In this document: one piece after another, positions 14,231 through 20,703 of the stretch | Layout: each line of letters opens with the position of its first letter | How positions within the stretch are numbered: position 1 is the stretch's first letter | Source of the DNA: VBAT01 sp036520835 | GTDB lineage: Bacteria; Bacteroidota; Bacteroidia; Chitinophagales; Chitinophagaceae | Reading direction: 5' to 3' | Length of the DNA: 20,703 bases | Assembly (NCBI GenBank): GCA_036520835.1 | Contig: DATDIX010000284.1 | Coordinates: 1-20,703 of the forward strand | The notes under the pieces: model-generated | Databases searched by the model: none | Seen by the model: only the letters and a program-made list of their open reading frames with translations | Told to the model about the DNA's origin: nothing | Position numbers and translations under genes: made by a program

Positions 14231-16069
14231 TCACTCCACTGTAACCGACTTAGCCAAATTACGGGGCTTGTCAACATCCTGGCCTTTTGCTACGCCAATA
14301 TAATAAGCCAGTAGCTGCAGCGGTATCACACTCAGCATCGGGGCAACGATCTCATCTGCTTCAGGTACGATCATAACATCATCGGACAAGGCCCGGGAAA
14401 CTTCGTCCCCTTCCGTGATCACCGAGATCACTTTTCCTTTACGGGCTTTGATCTCCTGCATATTGCTCACTATTTTTTCGTGGTAAGCATCCCGGGTGGC
14501 AATGAATACAACCGGCAGCGTTTCATCAACCAATGCAATGGGTCCGTGTTTCATTTCAGCAGCGGGATAACCTTCGGCATGTATATAAGAGATCTCTTTG
14601 AGTTTTAATGCACCTTCCAGGGCCACCGGGAAATTATACCCGCGGCCGAGGTATAAGAAGTCCCTTGCATCTTTATATTTTTCTGCCAGCTTCCGGGTAT
14701 GTTCGCTGTTCTTCAGTACCCAGGCTACTTTTTCAGGAATTTCCTGCAGTTCATTCAACAGATGCATATACCTGTCGTTTGAAATACTGCCTTTGATGTA
14801 AGCGATCTTTAGGGCGATCATTGTCAATACAGCTAGTTGCCCGGTGAATGCTTTGGTGGAAGCCACGCCAATTTCGGGACCAGCATGCGTATAAGCTCCG
14901 CCATGCGATGCCCTTGCGATAGAAGAGCCCACCACATTTACCACACCTAAAATGATAGCGCCTTTGGCTTTGGCTGTTTCGATGGCCACCAGGGTATCGG
15001 CTGTTTCCCCGCTTTGAGAGATAGCAATGATCACATCTCCTTTATTGATAACAGGATTGCGGTAACGGAATTCAGAAGCGTATTCCACTTCTACATTGAT
15101 GCGGCAAAGCTCTTCAATGATATATTCTGCCACCAGGCCCGCATGCCAGCTTGTACCGCAGGCGATGATCACGATGCGGCTGGCTTTTACGATCTGGTCG
15201 GCATATTGCTGGATACCGCTCATCGTGATAGTACCGGCTGTTGCATCCAATCTTCCTCTCAGGCAGTCATAAATAGTTTGGGGTTGCTCAAAAATTTCTT
15301 TGAGCATGAAATGATCATATCCTCCTTTTTCAATAGCCGCTAATTCAAGATCCAGTTTCTGTATATATGGCGTGATCTTTTCGTTGCCGAGATTCTTCAA
15401 AATAAGTTCATCAGGCTTTACGATCGCCAGTTCATAATCGTTCACATATACCACTTCCTTGGTGTATTCAAGCATAGGTGATGCATCAGAGCCGAGGAAA
15501 TGTTCGCCTTTGCCGATACCAATAACGAGGGGACTTCCTTTTCTTGCTGCAATGATCGTATCGGGATCATCTGCATCCACCAGCAGGATAACATAAGCGC
15601 CAACCACTCTTTTCAGCGCCACCCTGATGGCTTCTTCCAGTGAGCAGTTATTATTGGTCTTGATCTCTTCGATGAAATTGAGCAGTACTTCGGTGTCGGT
15701 CTCGCTATGGAATTCGTATCCTTTTTTGGTGAGTTCATTCTTGAGTTGCGCATAGTTTTCAATGATACCATTATGTATCATGGCCAGTTTGCCGCTCGAT
15801 GATTGGTGGGGATGTGCATTGCGGTCGCTGGGTTCACCATGGGTGGCCCAGCGGGTATGGCCGATGCCGACATGGGCATGAAGGTCTCTGCCAACAATGG
15901 CATCTTCCAGTTCAGCTACCCTTCCTTTCTTCTTATAGACTTTTACGCCGTTGCCATTTTGCAGGGCAACACCGGTGCTGTCATAGCCACGATATTCCAG
16001 TCTTTTTAATCCTTTGATGATAATGGGGTAAGCTTCCCTGGGCCCGGTATATCCGACTATTCCACACAT
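14231..16069 (-). CDS. glmS: Glutamine--fructose-6-phosphate aminotransferase (isomerizing)
   Basis: GlmS makes glucosamine-6-phosphate from fructose-6-phosphate and glutamine, the first step toward UDP-GlcNAc for peptidoglycan and lipopolysaccharide. The 612-residue length is normal. The N-terminus MCGIVGYTG exposes the catalytic Cys2 of the class II glutamine amidotransferase after Met removal. GHTRWATHGEPSDRNAHPH and IHNGIIENYAQLK are the typical glutaminase motifs. The first SIS domain starts near residue 300 with IACGTSWHAGLVAEY and contains ISQSGETADTL and ASTKAFTGQ; the second has LGRGYNFPVALEGALKLKEISYIHAEGYPAAEMKHGPIALV. The conserved end LAKSVTVE has the catalytic Lys607. It is the gene downstream of mgtE but appears to have its own promoter. 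I see no glmS ribozyme in the 164-base upstream spacer, consistent with its restriction to other phyla. Confidence 0.98.
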   Translation of the reverse strand: MCGIVGYTGPREAYPIIIKGLKRLEYRGYDSTGVALQNGNGVKVYKKKGRVAELEDAIVGRDLHAHVGIGHTRWATHGEPSDRNAHPHQSSSGKLAMIHNGIIENYAQLKNELTKKGYEFHSETDTEVLLNFIEEIKTNNNCSLEEAIRVALKRVVGAYVILLVDADDPDTIIAARKGSPLVIGIGKGEHFLGSDASPMLEYTKEVVYVNDYELAIVKPDELILKNLGNEKITPYIQKLDLELAAIEKGGYDHFMLKEIFEQPQTIYDCLRGRLDATAGTITMSGIQQYADQIVKASRIVIIACGTSWHAGLVAEYIIEELCRINVEVEYASEFRYRNPVINKGDVIIAISQSGETADTLVAIETAKAKGAIILGVVNVVGSSIARASHGGAYTHAGPEIGVASTKAFTGQLAVLTMIALKIAYIKGSISNDRYMHLLNELQEIPEKVAWVLKNSEHTRKLAEKYKDARDFLYLGRGYNFPVALEGALKLKEISYIHAEGYPAAEMKHGPIALVDETLPVVFIATRDAYHEKIVSNMQEIKARKGKVISVITEGDEVSRALSDDVMIVPEADEIVAPMLSVIPLQLLAYYIGVAKGQDVDKPRNLAKSVTVE

Positions 16070-16095
16070 AAGGTTCGATTTTATTTTAATGGTCT

Positions 16096-16110
16096 GCCCC
16101 GCAGCGGGGC
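16096..16110 (-). other. GC-rich stem-loop in the glmS leader
   Basis: GCCCCG at 16096-16101 pairs with CGGGGC at 16105-16110 over a 3-base loop. It lies immediately downstream of the probable glmS -7 box, so it would be at the 5' end of the transcript, about 27 bases before the start codon. Confidence 0.45.
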
Positions 16111-16115
16111 GGGAG

Positions 16116-16142
16116 CAAAGGTATACATTTCAAAACAGGCAA
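16116..16142 (-). promoter_or_regulatory. Probable promoter of glmS
   Basis: The minus strand reads TACCTTTG at 16123-16116, a full TAnnTTTG match. A TTTG ending at 16140 gives a -33-like element with slightly short spacing (16 bases). The start codon is 47 bases downstream of the box. Confidence 0.5.
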
Positions 16143-16149
16143 ATGGTTA

Positions 16150-16161
16150 CTTGCCGGCAAG
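16150..16161. repeat. 12-bp palindrome CTTGCCGGCAAG
   Basis: A perfect 12-bp palindrome lies between the mgtE stop and the glmS promoter. It has no T tail on the minus strand, so it is either a poor terminator or a protein-binding site upstream of glmS. Confidence 0.4.
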
Positions 16162-16233
16162 GTTATACTGCGCTGTAAAATAGAAAATTTACGGAAGATT
16201 TTAATCAATAATATGAACCTTGTTGCCCCGCTT

Positions 16234-17625
16234 TTACAACAGGGTGCCCTTTAAGAACAGGAATGCAAAGGAGAAATAGATCAAAAGCCCGGTCACATCC
16301 ACCAGGGTAGCTACAAAGGGGGTGGAAGATGCGGCGGGGTCGGCGCCTAGTTTTTTTAAGATCAGTGGCAGCATGGAACCCATCAGAGAACCCCATAGTA
16401 CAATGCCTAAAAGAGAAAAACCTACCGTAAATGCGATACGGAGATAATGGTCGCCAAAAGTATCGGGGGTCAGCAAATGCCAGGCACTGATAACGGATAT
16501 ACCGATAAGGCAAAGGGTCATCCCGAGCAAAAGCCCTGAAAAAATTTCCCGGCGCATGATCCGCCACCAGTCAAGGATGGTCACTTCGCCCAGCGCCATC
16601 GCCTGGATGATCAGGGTGGAAGCCTGTGATCCGCTGTTGCCGCCGCTGGAGATGATCAGGGGAATAAAAGTGGCAAGAATAACCACTTTGGCAATTTCAT
16701 CCTGGAACTGCTGCATGGCTGCAATGGTGATCAGTTCACCAAAGAACAGGATGATCAGCCATATCACCCTTTTTTTGAACAGGCGGAAAATAGGCATCTC
16801 AATATAAGGTTCTTCCAGGGCCGCAGTACCTCCCATCTTTTGCATATCCTCACTGAATTCTTCACTGGCCACCCACAGTATATCATCAATAGTAATGATG
16901 CCAAGCAGCTTATTGCTTTTACTGACTACCGGCAAAGCTACCCGGTTATTCATTTTAAATATTTCACTGGCTGTTTCCTGGTCATCCTCAGGATGAAGCG
17001 CCACTACCCGGTTATCCATCAGTTCGGATACTTTCATATCCGGGGGGTTAAGAATGAAATCACGGATGCGGATATCGTCCAGCAATTCTCCTTTATAATT
17101 GATCACGTAGATCACATTGATGGTCTCGCTGTCTTTCCCGTATTTGCGGATGGTCGCAAATACTTCTTCGATCGTATTGTCGGGATACACATAAACATAG
17201 TCCGGCGTCATCAACCGGCCAATACTGTTTTCGGGGTAACCGAGCAGTGATAATGTGATCTTTCTTTCTTCGGGATCAAGTAATTTGATCAATTCACGGA
17301 CGACATTACTGGGTAATTCTTCCAGGAAATCGGTCCGGTCATCTGCGGGCAATTCATTTAGTAAATTGGCTACAGCATTAGGGGGAAGATCTTTAATAAT
17401 TCTTTTCTGCGTGGAAAATTCAAGGATCTTGAACACGCTGGCAGCCCGGTGCGTGGACATATTGGCAATGATGCTGCTCTCATAGTCAGGGTATTCATCG
17501 ATCAGTTCGGCCACATCGCTGATGTTCTGGTGGTTCAGGAAATCTTTGATCAGCAGCTTATCTTCTGTTTTGATAACCGTTTCAAAATTCTCTTTCACCG
17601 TGAGTGGCTCCTGTTCGAATGACAT
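16234..17625 (-). CDS. mgtE: Magnesium transporter MgtE
   Basis: MgtE is an inner-membrane, dimeric Mg2+ channel gated by intracellular Mg2+. The 463-residue protein has the expected order. The N domain of helical repeats is at about 30-130 (LIDEYPDYESSIIANMSTHRAASVF, LLNELPADDRTDFLEELP). The paired CBS domains are at about 135-260 (IGRLMTPDYVYVYPDNTIEEVF, VSELMDNRVVALHPEDDQETASEIF, LLGIITIDDILWVA). Five membrane segments follow from about 285. The signature FIPLIISSGGNSGSQASTL is at about 320-337 and the pore-region PFVATLVDVTGLLIYF near the C-terminus. It is divergent from the SET gene. A perfect TATTTTTG box (17637-17630) ends only 5 bases before the ATG, so the mRNA may be leaderless. No M-box riboswitch is visible. 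Confidence 0.96.
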   Translation of the reverse strand: MSFEQEPLTVKENFETVIKTEDKLLIKDFLNHQNISDVAELIDEYPDYESSIIANMSTHRAASVFKILEFSTQKRIIKDLPPNAVANLLNELPADDRTDFLEELPSNVVRELIKLLDPEERKITLSLLGYPENSIGRLMTPDYVYVYPDNTIEEVFATIRKYGKDSETINVIYVINYKGELLDDIRIRDFILNPPDMKVSELMDNRVVALHPEDDQETASEIFKMNNRVALPVVSKSNKLLGIITIDDILWVASEEFSEDMQKMGGTAALEEPYIEMPIFRLFKKRVIWLIILFFGELITIAAMQQFQDEIAKVVILATFIPLIISSGGNSGSQASTLIIQAMALGEVTILDWWRIMRREIFSGLLLGMTLCLIGISVISAWHLLTPDTFGDHYLRIAFTVGFSLLGIVLWGSLMGSMLPLILKKLGADPAASSTPFVATLVDVTGLLIYFSFAFLFLKGTLL

Positions 17626-17629
17626 GGTT

Positions 17630-17637
17630 CAAAAATA
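17630..17637 (-). promoter_or_regulatory. -7 box of mgtE, almost touching the start codon
   Basis: The minus strand reads TATTTTTG, a full TAnnTTTG match, with its G at 17630 and the mgtE ATG beginning at 17625. No clear TTG is seen about 20 bases upstream. If functional, the transcript would start at or next to the ATG. Confidence 0.45.
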
Positions 17638-17669
17638 CGAAGTAGTAGTAGAAGTCCGAAGCTGTAAAC

Positions 17670-17727
17670 ATGAAATCCGGAAACTTAACACAGGTGATCC
17701 GGGCAAGCTATTGTTTTCGGATTTCGT
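17670..17727. repeat. Inverted repeat in the mgtE-SET divergent spacer
   Basis: GAAATCCGGAAAC at 17672-17684 and GTTTTCGGATTTC at 17713-17725 are inverted copies with one mismatch (a wobble pair in RNA). A further pair and wobble extend the stem to 17670/17727 around a 28-base loop. It lies between the mgtE promoter and the SET gene start, so it could be an operator or an RNA hairpin before the SET gene. Confidence 0.55.
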
Positions 17728-17752
17728 ATTTTGGGCTTTCTATTTGCATCAC

Positions 17753-18136
17753 ATGATCCTTCCATTTTTATTTATTGCTTCCTCCGGTGCAAAAGGCCGA
17801 GGTGTTTTTACTTCAGAAAATATTGAAGAGGGTACTGTAATTGAAATAGCGCCGGTGATCGTGATGAGCCGGGAGGAAAGAAGGTTACTTGACCAGACAA
17901 AACTGCATGACTATATTTTTGAATGGGGCGCCAAAAAAGATCAGTGCTGCATGGCGCTGGGCTATATACCTGTCTATAATCATTCCTACCGCTCAAACTG
18001 TGAATACGAAATGGATTTTGAGACTGATACTATCCGTATCAAAACGGTAAGATTCATCAAAACAGGGGAAGAGCTTTTCATTAATTATAACGGGAACTGG
18101 AATGACAGCAAGCCTCTGTGGTTTGATGCGAAATAA
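17753..18136 (+). CDS. Small SET-domain protein (putative protein-lysine methyltransferase)
   Basis: SET proteins transfer methyl groups from S-adenosylmethionine to lysine side chains. From ATG 17753 the protein has 127 residues and is almost only a SET domain. SSGAKGRGVFTSENIEEGTVIE (about 10-31) is the N-terminal SET-N motif with its G-x-G SAM-binding turn (GRG at 15-17). VYNHSYRSNC carries the N-H-S motif at 76-78, and GEELFINYN contains the catalytic-type tyrosine at Tyr112. There is no pre-SET or post-SET zinc region, but a late W and two Cys at 65-66 are present. The frame is open to an ATG at 17522, but that extension is antisense to mgtE and lacks similarity, so I use the internal start. 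It is divergent from mgtE and ends at a bidirectional hairpin. The target is unknown; ribosomal or DNA-associated proteins are possible. Confidence 0.85.
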   Translation: MILPFLFIASSGAKGRGVFTSENIEEGTVIEIAPVIVMSREERRLLDQTKLHDYIFEWGAKKDQCCMALGYIPVYNHSYRSNCEYEMDFETDTIRIKTVRFIKTGEELFINYNGNWNDSKPLWFDAK

Positions 18137-18138
18137 AA

Positions 18139-18166
18139 AACCCGTCTTGCCTGGGCAACACGGGTT
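18139..18166 (-). terminator. Bidirectional terminator between SET and CHRD genes
   Basis: AACCCGT at 18139-18145 pairs with ACGGGTT at 18160-18166, with an inner GCC/GGC pairing. Read on the minus strand it is followed by TTTTTTATTT, so it is strongest for the lipoprotein gene. It may also stop the SET transcript. Confidence 0.75.
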
Positions 18167-18191
18167 AGTTATATATAGCTGGTCTGTAAGT

Positions 18192-18719
18192 TTACTGGAA
18201 GCGTATCTGCGCCCTGATCTCGCCGGGAAGCATCGGTGAAGCAAAACCATATGCTTTTGTTGTGATGCTGATATAATACAAATGATTAAGAAGATCTTGT
18301 TCAGTGAATACAAGGCCGTCAATTATGACGCTGCCGGTATAGCTGCCCGACTGGTAAGGATATGAAGTCTGGTTTGTTCTAAGGTTAGATGTAAATGCCG
18401 GGATATCCTGTTTTACAGTGGCACTGCCATAGCCGGTGGGCGCCGGGCCATAAATCCTGACAGCCCTGATCGTATCGGTAAGACCTGTCCATGAAAATGA
18501 ATAATTAAGTGTTTTGTTGCCCTTGCTGTATGACACTGACAGTTTTCCGGTTCCTCCGGAAGGTGTAGCGGGAACAGATTGAGCACCGGTCATGGGAATT
18601 TCCGTTTTGGAATAATAGGATCCGCCTTTCTTTTTTTCTGCTTCTTTTTCGCAGGAAGTAAAACTGATAGCAAACGCAAAGAGAAGTGATGTTAAGACAG
18701 ATAGTTTAAGCAGTTGCAT
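18192..18719 (-). CDS. Lipoprotein with a CHRD-like domain
   Basis: From ATG 18719 the protein has 175 residues. MQLLKLSVLTSLLFAFAISFTSCEKE is a lipoprotein signal peptide with a lipobox-like SFTSC, so Cys23 should be lipidated and the mature protein anchored in the envelope. An upstream in-frame ATG at 18779 would bury this signal. The mature part looks like one CHRD domain: IPMTGAQSVPATPSGGTGKLSVSY at the start, LNYSFSWTGLTDTIRAVRIYGPAPTGYGSA in the middle, and LLNHLYYISITTKAYGFASPMLPGEIRAQIRF at the end. The histidines usual in CHRD (HIHGPA and NIHT) are replaced by RIYGPA and SITT, so any metal binding by those residues would be lost. No sugar-active or protease motif is seen. Its neighbours are the convergent SET gene and a divergent acyltransferase; function is unknown. 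Confidence 0.78.
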   Translation of the reverse strand: MQLLKLSVLTSLLFAFAISFTSCEKEAEKKKGGSYYSKTEIPMTGAQSVPATPSGGTGKLSVSYSKGNKTLNYSFSWTGLTDTIRAVRIYGPAPTGYGSATVKQDIPAFTSNLRTNQTSYPYQSGSYTGSVIIDGLVFTEQDLLNHLYYISITTKAYGFASPMLPGEIRAQIRFQ

Positions 18720-18822
18720 GATCGCATGATTTAGGGTAAAAGTAAGTTTTTTTTGTATTCCCCGGGCCGGGCCATCCATTTTTCCTGTGAAGGCCGGGTT
18801 AATCCCGGGAAATTGTTAACCG

Positions 18823-18855
18823 TTTGTCAGAAAGAGGGGTATAAATATATTTTTT
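18823..18855 (+). promoter_or_regulatory. Candidate promoter of the DUF1624 gene
   Basis: TTTG at 18823-18826 and TATTTTTT at 18848-18855 fit the -33/-7 layout with a 21-base gap, although the -7 box lacks its final G. A 5-bp hairpin (CCGGG/CCCGG, 18794-18808) lies just upstream. The 18720-18886 spacer holds no gene. Confidence 0.35.
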
Positions 18856-18886
18856 ATGGTAATTTATCGGCGCAAAACCAACCATT

Positions 18887-20077
18887 ATGACTGAACTGGC
18901 AGGCCCCAAACAGCGTATTCAATCTATTGATCTGCTCCGCGGCATCGTGATCGTTATTATGGCCCTTGACCATGTCCGTGATTTTTTTCATATTGAAGGA
19001 GCCTCAGATGTACCAACCAACCTGGCGACTACCACACCGGTTTTATTTCTTACCAGGTGGATCACCCATTTCTGTGCGCCGGTATTTGTTTTCCTGGCGG
19101 GTACTTCCGCTTTTTTGCAGGGAATGAGAAAGCCGAAGAAAGAGCTAAGCCTGTTTCTCATCAAGCGGGGGCTTTGGCTGGTGTTGATGGAACTGGTCAT
19201 TGTTACACTCGGGATCACCTTTGATCCCACCTATCATATTTTTATCATGCAGGTGATCTGGGCCATTGGTATAAGCATGATCATCCTGGGTTTACTGATA
19301 AGGTTCCCTTTTCCTGTTATCCTGATCTATGGCTTGCTGATCGTATTCTTTCATAACCTGGCTGATACACCAGAGAAAATGAATAATGGACCGGTCGGTT
19401 TCTGGTGGAACCTGGTGCATGGTAGATTTTATTTTGCTTCATTTGGAGGTAACCGCGGATTACTGGTCGTCTATGCTTTCCTGCCCTGGAGCGGGGTAAT
19501 GGCGCTGGGTTATTGTTTTGGAAAATTATTTCATCGTGATGCGGATGCAGCATGGAGAAAAAAAGCGTTGATCTATATCGGGTCAGGGCTGATCATCCTG
19601 TTCTTTATCCTGCGTGGTTTTAATAATTATGGAGATCCTTTTCCCTGGACAGAACAATCAAGAGGAGGCATTTATACCTTTATTTCATTTTTCAATGCCA
19701 ATAAATACCCGCCATCGCTGGTGTATCTGTGTATGACGCTTGGGCCGGCTATTTTATTCCTGGCATTTATTGAACACATAAAGAACAGGGTAACGGGTTT
19801 TTTTATCACTTACGGCCGCGTTCCTTTCTTTTTTTATATCCTTCATTTTTACCTGATCCATATTCTTTGTGTGATCGCTTTCTATGCCAACGGGTTTGGG
19901 AATGGAGATATTATATCGCCAGGATCGCCCTTCTTATTCAGACCGCTTGACTTTGGCTATAGTTTATGGGTAGTGTACCTGATCTGGATTGCTGTCGTGC
20001 TGTCGTTGTATCCTTTGTGTAAAAAATATGACAAGTTCAAGAGTACGCAACGAAAATGGTGGACGAGCTATGTGTAG
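18887..20077 (+). CDS. DUF1624 / HGSNAT-type multi-pass membrane protein (putative acyltransferase)
   Basis: The 396-residue protein begins cytoplasmically, then RIQSIDLLRGIVIVIMALDHVRDFFH (about 10-35), the hallmark of DUF1624/HGSNAT_cat, with the conserved Asp-x-x-Arg-Gly and a His at the end of the first helix. WITHFCAPVFVFLAGTSAF is the second conserved block. About ten hydrophobic segments follow, including VIWAIGISMIILGLLI, YAFLPWSGVMALGYCFG, GRVPFFFYILHFYLIHIL and LWVVYLIWIAVVLSLYPLC. The human relative transfers acetyl groups from acetyl-CoA across the lysosomal membrane to glucosamine ends of heparan; bacterial members are thought to modify envelope glycans, but substrates are mostly unknown. 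It is divergent from the CHRD lipoprotein and convergent with mutS. The downstream spacer holds heptad array F, starting inside the stop codon region. Confidence 0.82.
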   Translation: MTELAGPKQRIQSIDLLRGIVIVIMALDHVRDFFHIEGASDVPTNLATTTPVLFLTRWITHFCAPVFVFLAGTSAFLQGMRKPKKELSLFLIKRGLWLVLMELVIVTLGITFDPTYHIFIMQVIWAIGISMIILGLLIRFPFPVILIYGLLIVFFHNLADTPEKMNNGPVGFWWNLVHGRFYFASFGGNRGLLVVYAFLPWSGVMALGYCFGKLFHRDADAAWRKKALIYIGSGLIILFFILRGFNNYGDPFPWTEQSRGGIYTFISFFNANKYPPSLVYLCMTLGPAILFLAFIEHIKNRVTGFFITYGRVPFFFYILHFYLIHILCVIAFYANGFGNGDIISPGSPFLFRPLDFGYSLWVVYLIWIAVVLSLYPLCKKYDKFKSTQRKWWTSYV

Positions 20078-20098
20078 TGAATGGTCAATGGTGAATAG
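20075..20098 (+). repeat. Heptad array F: degenerate TGGTSAA repeats
   Basis: TAG at 20075, TGG at 20082, TGG at 20089 and TAG at 20096 are 7 bases apart (units TAGTGAA, TGGTCAA, TGGTGAA, TAG). The first unit includes the stop codon of the DUF1624 gene. It belongs to the same TGGNNRN family but is the most degenerate copy. Confidence 0.6.
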
Positions 20099-20123
20099 TA
20101 TCCTTTCACCCGACAGCAGGTAA

Positions 20124-20703
20124 CTACTTCAACTTGCTTTTTATCTCCTGCAGTTTCAGTAATGCTTCAACAGGGGTGAGACGGTTGATGTCTATGTCTT
20201 CCAGTATTTTTCTTATTTCATTAAAGGTCTCGCTGTGCGCATCAAAGATGGAAAGCTGCAATTTCTGAGTGGATAAACCCTTCATTTTTTGTTCCAGTCT
20301 TTCTGACTTTCCGTCTTCCCTGCTATCCTCATCTACATGTTTACTTTCCAGTTGCTTCAAAATATCATTGGCCCTTTCAATAAGCACCGGCGGCATACCA
20401 GCCATCCTGGCTACATGGATACCAAAGCTGTGGGTGCTTCCGCCCCTTGCCAGTTTACGTAAGAAAATAATTTTATTGCCTACCTCTTTATTCGTGATAT
20501 GGTAATTCTTTACCCGCCCGAATTTTTCTTCCAGTTCATTCAATTCATGGTAGTGAGTGGCAAATAAGGTTTTTGGCTGATGCGGCGATTGATGCAGGTA
20601 TTCAGCAATGCTCCAGGCAATGGAAATACCATCATAGGTAGAAGTGCCGCGACCAATCTCATCCAGTAATATCAAACTTTGCGGGGTGATATTATTGATG
20701 ATG
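20124..20703 (-). CDS. mutS: DNA mismatch repair protein MutS, C-terminal part, cut by the window edge
   Basis: MutS recognises base mismatches and uses ATP to start repair. The frame is open through base 20703 with no start, so the 5' part lies outside; 192 codons are present. The visible segment begins IINNITPQSLILLDEIGRGTSTYDG: Walker B (LILLDE) and the ABC signature-like region. FATHYHELNELE carries the switch His, and GGSTHSFGIHVARMAGMPPVLIERANDIL is the helix-turn-helix dimer region. A charged linker (HVDEDSREDGKSERLEQK) and a C-terminal tail ending LLKLQEIKSKLK follow, as is usual. The Walker A motif is outside the window. It is convergent with the DUF1624 gene, 46 bases apart, with no clear terminator between them. 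Confidence 0.95.
   Translation of the reverse strand, partial: IINNITPQSLILLDEIGRGTSTYDGISIAWSIAEYLHQSPHQPKTLFATHYHELNELEEKFGRVKNYHITNKEVGNKIIFLRKLARGGSTHSFGIHVARMAGMPPVLIERANDILKQLESKHVDEDSREDGKSERLEQKMKGLSTQKLQLSIFDAHSETFNEIRKILEDIDINRLTPVEALLKLQEIKSKLK

Noticed and set aside
14149..14277. Longer four-helix-bundle protein starting at ATG 14277
   Set aside because: The extra residues are a translation of heptad array E and overlap the glmS 3' end; the family begins at MSYKNLEIW.
16070..16233. glmS ribozyme or riboswitch upstream of glmS
   Set aside because: The spacer is short and only a simple GC hairpin and a 12-bp palindrome are seen; the ribozyme is known from Firmicutes-type bacteria.
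16205..16567. 120-codon minus-strand frame overlapping mgtE 3' end
   Set aside because: It is an alternative frame over the conserved MgtE membrane domain and shows no family features.
17522..17752. Longer SET protein starting at 17522
   Set aside because: The first 77 residues are antisense to the mgtE N-terminus and to its promoter and show no SET similarity.
17626..17752. Magnesium-sensing M-box before mgtE
   Set aside because: The spacer is too short for the roughly 160-base M-box, and the likely promoter lies next to the ATG.

Overview
This window looks like a chromosomal segment of a Bacteroidota bacterium, most likely near the Chitinophagaceae. The evidence is a type IX secretion C-terminal sorting domain, a DUF4954 protein, paired DUF3857/transglutaminase-like proteins, an S23/IVP-type four-helix-bundle gene, several good matches to the Bacteroidota -7 promoter box (TAnnTTTG), and starts without Shine-Dalgarno sequences. 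The family-level placement is an inference; no 16S rRNA is present.

Layout. 1-251 holds the start of a DUF2238 membrane protein running off the left edge (minus). 422-523 is an initiator tRNA-fMet with its terminator (minus), divergent from era (plus, GTG start at 628). 1745-6873 is a compact plus-strand operon: a secreted protein with an intact transglutaminase triad, a larger secreted paralogue whose triad is lost, and an unknown exported protein, ended by a strong terminator. der follows at 7112-8437, so the two ribosome-assembly GTPases Era and Der flank this operon. 8692-11499 is a large secreted beta-rich T9SS cargo protein. The minus strand then carries mgtE, glmS, a four-helix-bundle gene and a DUF4954 left-handed beta-helix protein (transcribed from 17625 down to 11543). 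A small SET-domain protein (plus) is divergent from mgtE and convergent with a CHRD-like lipoprotein (minus). A DUF1624/HGSNAT-type membrane acyltransferase (plus) converges on the 3' end of mutS (minus), which runs off the right edge.

Most genes are housekeeping: translation initiation and ribosome assembly (tRNA-fMet, Era, Der), amino-sugar supply (GlmS), magnesium uptake (MgtE) and mismatch repair (MutS). The accessory interest is in the spacers. Six separate arrays with an exact 7-base period share a TGG core (TGGNNRN) and sit in intergenic DNA or run into gene ends. Two pairs face each other as inverted repeats: one in the probable der leader, the other bracketing the four-helix-bundle gene, which fills the whole glmS-DUF4954 spacer. 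That cassette is my best candidate for a poorly described element. I see no CRISPR array, prophage, insertion sequence, transposase or reverse transcriptase.
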